Source: Candidatus Fermentibacteraceae bacterium (GTDB lineage Bacteria; Fermentibacterota; Fermentibacteria; Fermentibacterales; JCC-6). From it: DNA of 64,000 nucleotides. The stretch spans positions 1 through 64,000 of the forward strand of contig JADGDO010000001.1 in NCBI GenBank assembly GCA_016744855.1, in the 5' to 3' direction. The position numbers were made by a program, and so were the translations under genes. Position 1 is the stretch's first letter. Each line of letters opens with the position of its first letter. Positions 27,024-35,566 of this stretch are shown piece after piece. A model generated the notes under the pieces. The model saw only the letters and a program-made list of their open reading frames with translations, did no database searches and was not told the origin of the DNA.

Positions 27024-28589
27024 ATGCCAGCAGAGAGCCTTAGCAAAAGAACCTCAATAGCAGTAAAAGATTCGAACGGGATGATACTTCCTCTTGGAAC
27101 TTCAAGTGGCGAGCCCATTCCACCTTGGACATCGGAGGGTAGAGAGGTTTACCGCAGAGGGCTGATTTTGGCTCTCGATCTTGCTGTTAAAAGGGCATAT
27201 CCAGAGTGGAAACTCTGGGTGGAACACTCTATTTCTCTCGGATACAGATGCAGAGTAGAGGGTATGAATGCCGGGTCGGAGGCAGAAGTTTGTTCCAAAC
27301 TGAACTCTGAACTTAAAAAAATCACAGAAGAAGCAATTCCTATCGAATTTCGTAAACTCACTTCCGAAGAGGCATTAAGCCTTGTGGGAGAACACTCCCT
27401 TCTGCCTAGATGGCATATGGGCCGCGATGATTACGTAACTAATGTTCTCGGGGATTCCTGGGCATTCGCGATGGGTCCAACAGTTCCTGATACCTCCTGG
27501 CTTACAGTCTGGGACCTCAGACCTTCGAAAGAAAGTTTCCTTCTCCGTTTTCCAGGAAGCAAAGCTTGGCCTGAGATAGTTCCCTGGGTTGAAAGTCCAA
27601 CTCTTTCGAAGGAACTTGATCTTGAGGAGAAGCACATAGGCCGAATGAAAGTTCACACTGTTGACATGTTGAACAGACGAATTCGTGAAGACGGGGGAAG
27701 ACAGGCAGTGATGATGAGTCACTTCTATCAGAACAGAAGGATTGTTCAGATAGTAAGCAGACTGGGCGACGAGTTTCCCGCCAAGCGAATTGTAATGGTT
27801 GCCGGTCCCTCTTGCAGTGGGAAAACAACTTTTACAAGAATGCTTGCCACCTATTTGCGCGCTCAAGGTTTCGGCACAAAAATGATCAGTGTTGATAACT
27901 ATTTCAGAGACAGATCTGAAACCCCTAAGAACAAGGATGGAAGTTTTGACTTTGAGTGCATAGGAGCTCTCAATACAGAGCTCTTCGGTGATCATGTTAA
28001 GCGGCTTGTAAACGGTGAAACTATAAAACTTCCGGTTTTCAATTTTCATACAGGTGTCAGGGAAGATGATGTTACTCCCATGACTCTGGCATCGAATGAA
28101 TTTCTACTTATTGAAGGCATTCACGGCCTTAATGACAGCCTAACACCAGGAGTTGATGTAAGCGACAAATTCAAGATTTACATTAGCGCACTTACTACCC
28201 TGAATATTGATCGATTGACAAGAATGTCTACTTCTGACGGCCGCCTTCTTAGAAGAATAGTCAGAGATAGTTTTAGAAGAGGTTATTCAGCCACCGATAC
28301 AATCCTGGGGTGGCCCAGTGTACGGAGAGGCGAGAGAAAGAATATTTTCCCTTATCAGGAGAAAGCTGATATGATGTTTAACTCAGCTCTTCCCTACGAG
28401 CTACCAGTCTTGAAACCGTATCTTGTATCACTGCTTGAAGATGTGGTTGAGGGATCTGATGCGTTTTATGATGCAGACAGACTTCTCAGGCTTCTTGACT
28501 GTGTAGAACCAATCAGCGAGAGTGTTGTACCCAGATTGAGTATCCTGAGGGAATTCATTGATGGGCTTCTACTTGATTGGAGTGAGTAA
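27024..28589 (+). CDS. Nucleoside kinase (uridine kinase-like) with ThrRS-related N-terminal domain
   Basis: A 521-residue protein. The C-terminal half is a P-loop kinase of the uridine kinase/phosphoribulokinase group: Walker A at residues 261-269 (GPSCSGKTT), SVDNYFRDR, and LIEGIHGLND at the Walker B position. The N-terminal 250 residues (GREVYRRGLILALDLAVKRAYP, VEHSISLGYRCRVEG) look like the second additional domain of threonyl-tRNA synthetase seen in two-domain nucleoside kinases of Thermotoga and clostridia. Predicted to phosphorylate uridine/cytidine or a related nucleoside. It overlaps the M1 peptidase start by one base. Confidence 0.75.
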   Translation: MPAESLSKRTSIAVKDSNGMILPLGTSSGEPIPPWTSEGREVYRRGLILALDLAVKRAYPEWKLWVEHSISLGYRCRVEGMNAGSEAEVCSKLNSELKKITEEAIPIEFRKLTSEEALSLVGEHSLLPRWHMGRDDYVTNVLGDSWAFAMGPTVPDTSWLTVWDLRPSKESFLLRFPGSKAWPEIVPWVESPTLSKELDLEEKHIGRMKVHTVDMLNRRIREDGGRQAVMMSHFYQNRRIVQIVSRLGDEFPAKRIVMVAGPSCSGKTTFTRMLATYLRAQGFGTKMISVDNYFRDRSETPKNKDGSFDFECIGALNTELFGDHVKRLVNGETIKLPVFNFHTGVREDDVTPMTLASNEFLLIEGIHGLNDSLTPGVDVSDKFKIYISALTTLNIDRLTRMSTSDGRLLRRIVRDSFRRGYSATDTILGWPSVRRGERKNIFPYQEKADMMFNSALPYELPVLKPYLVSLLEDVVEGSDAFYDADRLLRLLDCVEPISESVVPRLSILREFIDGLLLDWSE

Positions 28590-30475
28590 TGCATATTCTT
28601 TTGATTTTGTTATCGATGTACAGTCCAAGATTCAGCCCGATGGTTTTAACCCGCCCCCTCAGTCCAGCCCTTCAGCCCCTTTACCAGGAGTTTGAACTGG
28701 AACCTGTGGATGTTTTGCATTACGACCTTTCTATTGCAGTAGATATTGACGCTGAAACAATAGATGCCACGGCAGAAGTTTCCCTTGTTCCAACAGAAGA
28801 TAATCTTACAGAATTCAAGCTCTATCTGAAGCAGCTCACTGTTACTCAGGTTTCAGGTGCTTCTTCTTTCAGTCATGTTGCGGATTCCCTCTTTATAACA
28901 CTTCCGAGTCCTGCCTCAACATCTGATACAATTGATCTGGTAATTGACTATTCGGGTAACCCGCCAGAAGAATCGTGGGGAGGATTTCACTTCCATCAGC
29001 ATGCCACCTATCACATGGGTGTAGGTTTTGTTAGCGACCCTTCAATGGGAAAATACATGTTCCCCTGTCATGATAGGCCTGCAGACAAAGCATCGTACGA
29101 TTTCCATATCACAGTTCCTGATACACTTTATGCAGTTGCAAACGGTGATTCGTCTGGAGTTACTGACAATGCGGACGGTACTCTGACTTACCACTGGACA
29201 CTTGAGCAGGAGATGTCCTCCTACCTGGCAGCAATAAGCATTGCAGACTACACAGTTCTTCACGATTCCACCGATTCCAGGATTTACTACTACGTCTATT
29301 CATGGGACGTCGACGATGCACTGGCCTCATATGCGCATGTTGACCTGATGATGGCACAGTACGAGGCTGTTTACAGCCCCTATCCATGGGATTGCAAATT
29401 CAGCTTTGTACAGACACCAAAGGGTGATATGGAGCACCTATCTCAGGTGTATCACCTTGCTTCCGCGGTAAACGGGAATACCAACTATGACTGGCTGCTT
29501 GCTCACGAGATGAGCCATCAATGGTGGGGAGACTGTGTAACAGAGCGATTCTGGACAGATGTATGGCTCTCTGAGAGCTTTGCAACATACAGCGAGGCCA
29601 TCTGGATGGAGAGTTACGGTCAGGATGAGTACATGGATTATGTTAAAAACAACATCATGAAGCCCTATCTGAACAGCGGAGAGCTCTTCCCGATTGTGGG
29701 AGCAGAAACCCCTTCGGAACTCTGGAGCAATACGACCTATGAGAAGGGCGCTTCCGTGCTCCATATGCTGAGGCAGCTGCTTGGTGATACCGCTTTCTTC
29801 GATGGCTATGATACATACTTCGCTGAATACAGTTATGCACTTGCGCTTACTGTTGATTTTATCGACCACATGGAAGTTCAGTATGGAGGAGATCTCGACT
29901 GGTTCTTCGATCAGTGGGTTTACGGTGAGGGATACCCCATTTACGACATAGAAACAGGCTGGGTTCAGCAGGGTTCTGACTGGAGACTTACCATAAATCT
30001 GGGGCAAATGCAAACAGTCAGCAATTTCTTCACGATGCCTGTAGAGTTCCTTGTTGAGGGAACCGGACAGGATACCCTTCTCACATTCCTGAATGATACA
30101 CAAAATCAGGAGGAGATTTTCATACTTCCATTCGAGCCCTCCTCAGTAGTGTTTGATCCAGACACGAAAATTCTCAGTACATCGGTTCTCGGAGTAGAAG
30201 AACAGACATATCCTCCCATGGGAGGGGTTGGAACAATGTATCTTGGTCCGAACCCGGCATCACTGAATTCCACTATTAATTGGCAGGGAACAGGGGAGAT
30301 GACATTGCAGATCAGGATTTACGATCTCTCTGGCCGTGTTGTCGAGAGACTCATTCTTGAGCCCTCTTCCAGATCACTTGATCTCAGCTCTATTCCAGTT
30401 GGAACATATATCGTTGATGCCGTTGCGCCCGGTAACATGAGGCAGAGTGCGAGGCTTGTTATACTTGGTGATTAA
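28589..30475 (+). CDS. Secreted M1-family metallopeptidase with C-terminal sorting domain
   Basis: A 628-residue gluzincin aminopeptidase. Zinc ligands H306 and H310 with catalytic E307 (HEMSHQWW) and the distal E329 (LSESFATY) are intact. The substrate-site GAMEN motif is replaced by GDMEH. The N-terminal beta-saddle domain begins after a signal-like stretch (HILLILLSMYSPRFS). The C-terminal 80 residues (LGPNPAS ... IRIYDLSGRVVERL ... IPVGTYIVDAVAPG) form a type IX/FlgD-like sorting domain, so it is probably exported and attached to the surface. Proposed role: peptide digestion outside the cell. Confidence 0.88.
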   Translation: MHILLILLSMYSPRFSPMVLTRPLSPALQPLYQEFELEPVDVLHYDLSIAVDIDAETIDATAEVSLVPTEDNLTEFKLYLKQLTVTQVSGASSFSHVADSLFITLPSPASTSDTIDLVIDYSGNPPEESWGGFHFHQHATYHMGVGFVSDPSMGKYMFPCHDRPADKASYDFHITVPDTLYAVANGDSSGVTDNADGTLTYHWTLEQEMSSYLAAISIADYTVLHDSTDSRIYYYVYSWDVDDALASYAHVDLMMAQYEAVYSPYPWDCKFSFVQTPKGDMEHLSQVYHLASAVNGNTNYDWLLAHEMSHQWWGDCVTERFWTDVWLSESFATYSEAIWMESYGQDEYMDYVKNNIMKPYLNSGELFPIVGAETPSELWSNTTYEKGASVLHMLRQLLGDTAFFDGYDTYFAEYSYALALTVDFIDHMEVQYGGDLDWFFDQWVYGEGYPIYDIETGWVQQGSDWRLTINLGQMQTVSNFFTMPVEFLVEGTGQDTLLTFLNDTQNQEEIFILPFEPSSVVFDPDTKILSTSVLGVEEQTYPPMGGVGTMYLGPNPASLNSTINWQGTGEMTLQIRIYDLSGRVVERLILEPSSRSLDLSSIPVGTYIVDAVAPGNMRQSARLVILGD

Positions 30476-30492
30476 TTTTACAGGGAGTGATA

Positions 30493-30954
30493 ATGAGTGA
30501 TAACCTGATCGAGATGGCTGAAAGCAATGTAAAAGAGAAAGATCCCACAGAGCAGAAGAGGCTTAAGAAGGGGAATAGCAGGGTAAAGCTGATCTCTGCT
30601 GCTGTTCTCTTCATACTTCTGGTCGCAGTGGCTTTCAACAGCTGGAAGCAGATTCAAAGGATGTATGAGCCTCCCGAACTCTCAGAACAAGAGTTGATTG
30701 AGGAAATGAACAGCTATTTGTTTGTCTCTGTTTCAAAGCTGCTCTCATACGAGGCAACCAATGCAAGACTCCCCCTTACCGAGGAGGAGCTTCTCGGGTG
30801 GGACGACCCGCTGATTGAATACTCTACTTCAGGAGAGTCTTTTATCCTATCAGTTCTATATGCGGATACTGTGATTTCTTTTGAATCGGGTGATGATCCT
30901 TCAGAACTGCTTACTGAAGACGCGCTCAGAGGAATGGGAATAGTAACTGATTAG
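30493..30954 (+). CDS. Single-pass membrane protein of unknown function
   Basis: A 153-residue protein with a charged cytoplasmic N-terminus, one membrane helix (VKLISAAVLFILLVAVAF, about residues 36-53) and an acidic extracytoplasmic domain. ATG 30493 is preferred over GTG 30487 because AGGGAG sits 5 nt upstream of it. It resembles the short inner-membrane accessory proteins of pilus loci in layout only. It lies 17 nt after the M1 peptidase gene and before two pilin-like genes. Confidence 0.65.
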   Translation: MSDNLIEMAESNVKEKDPTEQKRLKKGNSRVKLISAAVLFILLVAVAFNSWKQIQRMYEPPELSEQELIEEMNSYLFVSVSKLLSYEATNARLPLTEEELLGWDDPLIEYSTSGESFILSVLYADTVISFESGDDPSELLTEDALRGMGIVTD

Positions 30955-31031
30955 CCACAATAGGAACTAAAGTGACTGTGGGCTGTGGCAAGATTTATGC
31001 TTATTAAATTACTGAAATGGGAGGTGTTGCT

Positions 31032-31484
31032 GTGCGAAAAGGATTCACTCTGATCGAGCTGATGATAGTTGTAATTATCATCGGTATTCTGGCAGCTATT
31101 GCGATACCCAAATACATTAGCGTTACCAAGAAAGCCGAGGCTGCACGGGTAATCTCTGATTTCAGAGTAATCGCTTCCGCTGTTCAGATGTATGTTGGCG
31201 AAACCGGAGAGTACCCTCCTGATTACTATCCCGGCGGTATTCCACGTGAGCTGAGGCCATATTTTGCAGATGGCTTTTCTTTCAATCTTCGACCCACCCT
31301 TGATGTCAGGTATGACTGGGAGAACTGGGTTCCTTATGGCTATCGGGTGATAGTTTACGGAGTTTCTGTAACAACTGATGATATGGCGCTGGTTAATGCC
31401 ATAGCTGAAGTTTATCAAGGTGAGTTCATGTGGTCTCTCAATAAAAATTACACATTTGTTATGGAATACAGACAAACGGATTAG
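31032..31484 (+). CDS. Type IV pilin-like protein (major/minor pseudopilin)
   Basis: A 150-residue protein starting at GTG 31032, six nt after GGAGG. It carries a class III signal: a short basic leader (MRKG), cleavage before Phe, conserved Glu at mature position 5 (FTLIEL) and the hydrophobic helix ending LAAIAIPKY. The C-terminal globular domain is rich in Tyr and Pro. It would be processed by a prepilin peptidase and assembled into a pilus or pseudopilus. No pilus ATPase or secretin is in the window. Confidence 0.88.
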   Translation: MRKGFTLIELMIVVIIIGILAAIAIPKYISVTKKAEAARVISDFRVIASAVQMYVGETGEYPPDYYPGGIPRELRPYFADGFSFNLRPTLDVRYDWENWVPYGYRVIVYGVSVTTDDMALVNAIAEVYQGEFMWSLNKNYTFVMEYRQTD

Positions 31485-31497
31485 GAGCGATCTAACT

Positions 31498-31890
31498 ATG
31501 AAAAAAGGATTCACTCTTATTGAGTTGATGATAGTTGTGGTTATTATCGGAATTCTTGCTGCTATAGCCATTCCGAAATTCCAGGATGTTTCTGCAAGCG
31601 CAAAGAAAGCTGCCTGCCGCTCCAATCAGAGGCTTGTTGTTGAAGGGCTGAACATGTACTTCGCAGATAATCAGGAGTACCCTGTGCTTAACAGATCAGC
31701 CTGGGTGGACTGGTATCTCGACGGTTATGTACCACAGAATCTGACCTGCCAGGAAGGTGGCGGTAAATACGCCTTCCAGGTTTACAAATCGTATAACAGT
31801 GATACATACCAGTTATGCTCATGGGCTTCTGATTCTGATTGCTGGCCTGTTCACGGATACATCTGGAACGGTAGTTTTAACTGGAATTAA
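31498..31890 (+). CDS. Type IV pilin-like protein
   Basis: A 130-residue second pilin-like protein, 13 nt after the first. The leader MKKG, the FTLIE start of the mature protein and the LAAIAIPKF helix are all present, and nucleotide similarity to the first pilin over this segment is obvious. The globular part differs and has several cysteines (AACRS, LTCQEG, LCSW, DCWP) that could form two disulfides. ATG 31498 is chosen by the leader; frame extends upstream within the previous gene. A strong terminator follows. Confidence 0.88.
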   Translation: MKKGFTLIELMIVVVIIGILAAIAIPKFQDVSASAKKAACRSNQRLVVEGLNMYFADNQEYPVLNRSAWVDWYLDGYVPQNLTCQEGGGKYAFQVYKSYNSDTYQLCSWASDSDCWPVHGYIWNGSFNWN

Positions 31891-31913
31891 TAGGTCGATT
31901 CATAAAAAAAAAG

Positions 31914-31946
31914 AATCCCGGCTTGAATAGTTCAAGCCGGGATTTT
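31914..31946 (+). terminator. Perfect 14-bp bidirectional terminator
   Basis: A 14-bp perfect stem (31914-31927 with 31931-31944) with a 3-nt loop, preceded by a 9-A run and followed by TTTT. It can end transcription of the pilin operon from the left and the propeller lipoprotein gene from the right. Confidence 0.9.
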
Positions 31947-31956
31947 GTAGTTTCAG

Positions 31957-33099
31957 CTACTCTGTTTCAAGTAGCCAGACTTTCTGGAATCCCTCTGCAG
32001 GGTCTTCTGCATATGCCAGGATGTTACCGTTGGTGAAATCGAAGTGCCAGGAGTGTCCGTCCGGCTGATTACCTTCAAGAACTACAGTTTTAAGGTATTC
32101 CCCTTCAGAGTTAAAAACCTTGAATGTGGGCTGTGCAGGGCCTCCCAAAAGAATCCAGAGATTTTTCTCTTCGTCGATCTCCAGTCCACGGATCATTGGT
32201 TTATAAGGAGCTGCCTCGAGAGAGGATACAGCATCTTCGCTACCCATAGCAAGAGCTTTTGCTACTAAAACCAGTCTTTCAGACTCCAGTTCTTCCTCAG
32301 TTCTTAGAACCGGCTCAAGGTCAAGCTCAATAGCAAATAGCTCTTGACCTGTCTGGTCATAGGCATAGACTATTGCCTCATCTGTTGATCTGGGTGCAAT
32401 GTAGAATCTGCCGGAAAAATCGCTAGCAAGGTCATAGCCAAACCAGACCAGGCTTATGATTGCACTCATATCCTGAGGATTAAATGGTATACGTTCTTCA
32501 AGGAAAACAACAAGTGGTTCATCCACTCCGATCTCATTCAGGGTGATTTGAATCAAAACCACTGGTTCTCCGTCTATAACTTCTACATCAAGGAATTTTC
32601 TCATATATGTTCTACCGGCTGCGCCTTCAAGGCAGGTCGGTGGAGAACCGAACGATGGTTCTGAACCAATCCACTCTCCTGTGTAGTAATCAAAAGCATG
32701 AATACCGAGTGTTTCAGAACCATCTCCAACAAGAATCAATGTTCCATCTTCTGTTATTGTAAGGAAAGCGGTGCTTATCAACTCACCTGGACCATTTCCC
32801 TCTCGGCTGATCTGCCTCAGAAATTCACCTTCAGGGGAGAATACCTTAATACAGCACGCTGCTCTATCGAGAACTGCGATGTTTCCATCAGGACCGGTGA
32901 TTGCCCCTTCTATAGCACCGAAAACCAGAGTGGGGTCTCCCAGATCTACCCCGATTGAATCAATTTTGAACATGCTGAGTGTCTCTTCAGCTTCCTGAAG
33001 AGTTTCATCGGAATCATTCTGAGACTCAGCTTCACTGCAACCTGAAGCAAAGGCTAGAGCTAAAAGGATTGCTATGCTCAGATAAAGAAAATGTTTCAT
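31957..33099 (-). CDS. 6-bladed beta-propeller lipoprotein, paralogue A
   Basis: A 380-residue lipoprotein starting at ATG 33099, preceded by AAAGGGG: signal peptide with lipobox FASGC (C21), an acidic linker, then a six-bladed propeller of the BF-type/NHL-like kind (GPDGNIAVLDRAACCIKVFSPEGEFLRQ, read in part). The Cys-Cys pair in DRAACCI and the motif RQISREGNGPGEL are shared with the neighbour. Upstream codons to 33150 are probably untranslated. Function unknown: such proteins bind ligands or act as scaffolds at the envelope. Confidence 0.75.
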   Translation of the reverse strand: MKHFLYLSIAILLALAFASGCSEAESQNDSDETLQEAEETLSMFKIDSIGVDLGDPTLVFGAIEGAITGPDGNIAVLDRAACCIKVFSPEGEFLRQISREGNGPGELISTAFLTITEDGTLILVGDGSETLGIHAFDYYTGEWIGSEPSFGSPPTCLEGAAGRTYMRKFLDVEVIDGEPVVLIQITLNEIGVDEPLVVFLEERIPFNPQDMSAIISLVWFGYDLASDFSGRFYIAPRSTDEAIVYAYDQTGQELFAIELDLEPVLRTEEELESERLVLVAKALAMGSEDAVSSLEAAPYKPMIRGLEIDEEKNLWILLGGPAQPTFKVFNSEGEYLKTVVLEGNQPDGHSWHFDFTNGNILAYAEDPAEGFQKVWLLETE

Positions 33100-33184
33100 T
33101 TTTTTCCCCTTTCGTTCTTTTGCGTTGTCAGTAGAAGGACAGAGAATCATTGAAAGCCGTTACAATCTGAAAATAGTGGTTGTT

Positions 33185-33272
33185 CCGAAAGTGCAAAACA
33201 GACTGTATGCTGATACATTAACACACTCATAAAGCAGAGAGGTAACTGCTCTACTCATTCTGACACTTTCGG
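33185..33272 (-). repeat. Widely spaced 9-bp inverted repeat upstream of propeller lipoprotein A
   Basis: CCGAAAGTG (33185-33193) and CACTTTCGG (33264-33272) are perfect complements separated by 70 nt. They lie in the 232-nt gap between the two propeller lipoprotein genes, upstream of the leftward gene. They may be two half-sites of a regulator or the base of a long leader stem. Confidence 0.45.
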
Positions 33273-33290
33273 TGCAGTGGCTTATGCAGA

Positions 33291-33320
33291 CTGAAACCCA
33301 TGCTTCACCATGGGTTCCAG
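33291..33320 (-). terminator. Terminator-like hairpin after propeller lipoprotein B
   Basis: A 12-bp stem with one mismatch (33291-33302 with 33309-33320) and a 6-nt loop, downstream of the gene stop on the minus strand. Only a short T run follows, so strength is uncertain. Confidence 0.5.
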
Positions 33321-33331
33321 TTTCTAATCAA

Positions 33332-34474
33332 TCACTCAACTTCAAGAGTCCATACTTTCTGGAAACCGTCGGCAGGGTCTTCTGCGTATGCAAGAATGCT
33401 GTTGCTGAAATTGCTGAAACTGAAGTTCCAGGAGTTACCGTCCGGTTGGTCCCCTTGAAGAACTACACTGCGCTGGTACTCACCGAGATTATTGAAGACC
33501 TGGAATGTTGGCTGTGAGGGCCCTCCTAGAAGTACCCACAGATTTCCTGCGAAATCCACCTCAAGACCTCTTATCATAGATTTAAATTCGGAAGCTTCAA
33601 TTGAAGGTACTAATTCCGCTGCATCCATGGCCATTGCTCTTGCTGTGAGAATAAGCATTTCAGTTTCCAGTTCTTCTTCCGTTCTCAGCACAGGTTGTAT
33701 ATCAAGTTCAATTGTGAATAGTTCTTCTCCGGTAGAATCATATGCATAGACAATTGCCTCTTCCGTGGATCTGGGAGAAACATAGAATCTGCCTGAAAAA
33801 TCGCATGCAAGATCATATCCAAACCAGATCAGACTGATCAGATCTGAAATATTGTCTTGTTCAAACGGTATCCGATATTCATGGAATGTAACCAGAGGCT
33901 CTTCCATACCTACTTCATTAAGAGTTATCTGTACCACAACTTCAGGTTCACCGGTTGATGTATCAACATCAAGGAATTTCCGCATGTATGTTGAACCCGA
34001 TGCTCCTTCCAGACAAGTGGGCGGGGGATATGTATAGCATGGATCTGATCCAATCCACTGTCCGGTGAAGTAGTCAAAAGCATGAATACCCAGTATTTCC
34101 GAACCGTCGCCTGTAACAACAAGAGTTCCATCTTCAGTAATAGTTAGGAATGCTGTGGTGATCAGTTCTCCGGGGCCGTTGCCCTTCCGGCTTATCTGCC
34201 TCAGAAACTCACCATCAGGAGAGAAAACTCTTATACAGCAGGCAGCTCTGTCGAGAACGGCGATGTTGCCATCTGGGCCTCTTACTGCCCCTTCCACAGC
34301 TCCGAACACCTCTGAAGAATCACCCAGTTCAACTCCCATAGAGTCGATTTTAACAATGTAATCCGCTGAATCTTCAGTCTGTTGTGTTTCATCACTTGAT
34401 TTCTGCTGATTTGCATCTTTGCAACCTGCATTCATCAGAAGCAGTGTCGATAAAAACACTAGATACTTCAACAT
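33332..34474 (-). CDS. 6-bladed beta-propeller lipoprotein, paralogue B
   Basis: A 380-residue lipoprotein with lipobox MNAGC (C18), an acidic Gln/Ser-rich linker and the same propeller as the neighbour at 31957. Identity is high through RGPDGNIAVLDRAACCI, RQISRKGNGPGEL, the central 'STEEAIVYAYDSTGEELF' region and the end, making this a clear tandem duplication. The outer surface loops differ. Function unknown. Confidence 0.75.
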   Translation of the reverse strand: MLKYLVFLSTLLLMNAGCKDANQQKSSDETQQTEDSADYIVKIDSMGVELGDSSEVFGAVEGAVRGPDGNIAVLDRAACCIRVFSPDGEFLRQISRKGNGPGELITTAFLTITEDGTLVVTGDGSEILGIHAFDYFTGQWIGSDPCYTYPPPTCLEGASGSTYMRKFLDVDTSTGEPEVVVQITLNEVGMEEPLVTFHEYRIPFEQDNISDLISLIWFGYDLACDFSGRFYVSPRSTEEAIVYAYDSTGEELFTIELDIQPVLRTEEELETEMLILTARAMAMDAAELVPSIEASEFKSMIRGLEVDFAGNLWVLLGGPSQPTFQVFNNLGEYQRSVVLQGDQPDGNSWNFSFSNFSNSILAYAEDPADGFQKVWTLEVE

Positions 34475-34552
34475 GTTACTCCCTTCAGTCTGTTGTAATT
34501 TTCAATACCGCTAGATGTAAGGATAGAGAGAGCGGATATTGTGTTACAAAAG

Positions 34553-34579
34553 CGGGGGCACGGATTACCCGTGCCCCCG
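34553..34579 (-). terminator. GC-rich terminator downstream of the SucD-like gene
   Basis: An 11-bp perfect stem (GGGGGCACGG pairing with CCGTGCCCCC, plus a closing C-G) and a 5-nt loop, with TTTT on the minus strand soon after. It closes the leftward SucC/SucD operon and insulates the lipoprotein gene. Confidence 0.8.
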
Positions 34580-34603
34580 AAGTTCAGTCTTGTTACATGT
34601 GTA

Positions 34604-35566
34604 TTACTTGATGAATTCTGAAGTAGCAGCAAAGACTGAATCCGGTCTGTCGACAACTGTCACACCCGCATCCTCCAGAGCTGCTTTCTTGGCCGAATAT
34701 GTTTCACTCTCGTTTCTGATCATCGCACCTGCATGACTCTGAGCTACTCCGGCTTCTGTGAATTTGCCACCGAGAAAAACAACAATCGGTTTTTTAATTT
34801 CTCCGTTTTTAACAGCCAGGGCTAGGTCATTTTCCTGAGTTGTTCCGGTTTCGGCATAGATAGCCATTACTTCTGTCCTTGGATCGGCTTCAAATGCCCT
34901 TGCAGCGTCAAGAATAGTAATTCCGGGTACAGGGTCTCCTCCTACACAGAGAACTGCGGAAAGACCGGGATAATCTTCTCCCCAGAGAGGGCCGAAGGAA
35001 CCATCGGGTTTAGGACCCGGAAGCTCTGGTCTGCAATGAAATGCTGCAAGCAATTGGCTTAACCCGCCAGATCTGCTGATAACACCGACTTTGCCCGGAA
35101 GGTAATTCTTTTTTGCCCAGGAAGCTTTTCCACCGATAAGACCGAACAGGTAACCATCTGTGTCGAGCATTCCAACAGTGTTTGGTCCCAAGCATTTTGC
35201 GCCTGTTTCAAATGCCTTTTCCTTAATCTTTATCGAATCCTGTGTTGCTACACCATCTGCTGTTAGAACCAGGAATTTTATTCCTGCGTCCATGGCGTCA
35301 TATGCAGCTCCTGCGATTGCACCAGCCGGTACAAAGAAAACAGCGCTGTTTATATCGGGATGAGCAGCTACTGCTTCAGCAGCAGTGTTGTAAACAGGGA
35401 CGCCATCAACTTCCTGTCCACCCTTACCGGGTGTTGTACCCGCTACTATTTCGGTGCCAAAGCCCCTCATCAATCTTGATCTACTTTTACCCTGACGACC
35501 GGTAATCCCGAATACAAGAACTCTGGGAGTATCGATATCACAAAGGTGTTTGAGAATGCCGGCCAT
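34604..35566 (-). CDS. Succinyl-CoA synthetase alpha-like (acyl-CoA ligase) subunit
   Basis: A 320-residue SucD-like protein: N-terminal CoA-binding Rossmann domain (VLVFGITGRQGKSRSRLM, AGTTPGKGGQEVDGVPV) and C-terminal ligase domain with the phosphorylated histidine at H278 (QSHAGAMIRN) and the VLCVGGDPVPG motif. Thus the catalytic His is conserved. An insertion of roughly 20-25 residues between SRSGGLSQLL and VLCVGGDP makes it longer than typical SucD. It would form an acyl-CoA and ADP/GDP-linked ligase with the beta-like subunit whose gene it follows (one-base overlap). The acyl substrate is unknown. Confidence 0.85.
   Translation of the reverse strand: MAGILKHLCDIDTPRVLVFGITGRQGKSRSRLMRGFGTEIVAGTTPGKGGQEVDGVPVYNTAAEAVAAHPDINSAVFFVPAGAIAGAAYDAMDAGIKFLVLTADGVATQDSIKIKEKAFETGAKCLGPNTVGMLDTDGYLFGLIGGKASWAKKNYLPGKVGVISRSGGLSQLLAAFHCRPELPGPKPDGSFGPLWGEDYPGLSAVLCVGGDPVPGITILDAARAFEADPRTEVMAIYAETGTTQENDLALAVKNGEIKKPIVVFLGGKFTEAGVAQSHAGAMIRNESETYSAKKAALEDAGVTVVDRPDSVFAATSEFIK

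Noticed and set aside
27375-28049. 224-codon frame antisense to the nucleoside kinase
   Set aside because: The plus strand encodes a clear kinase with Walker A in the same place; the antisense product has no recognisable domain.
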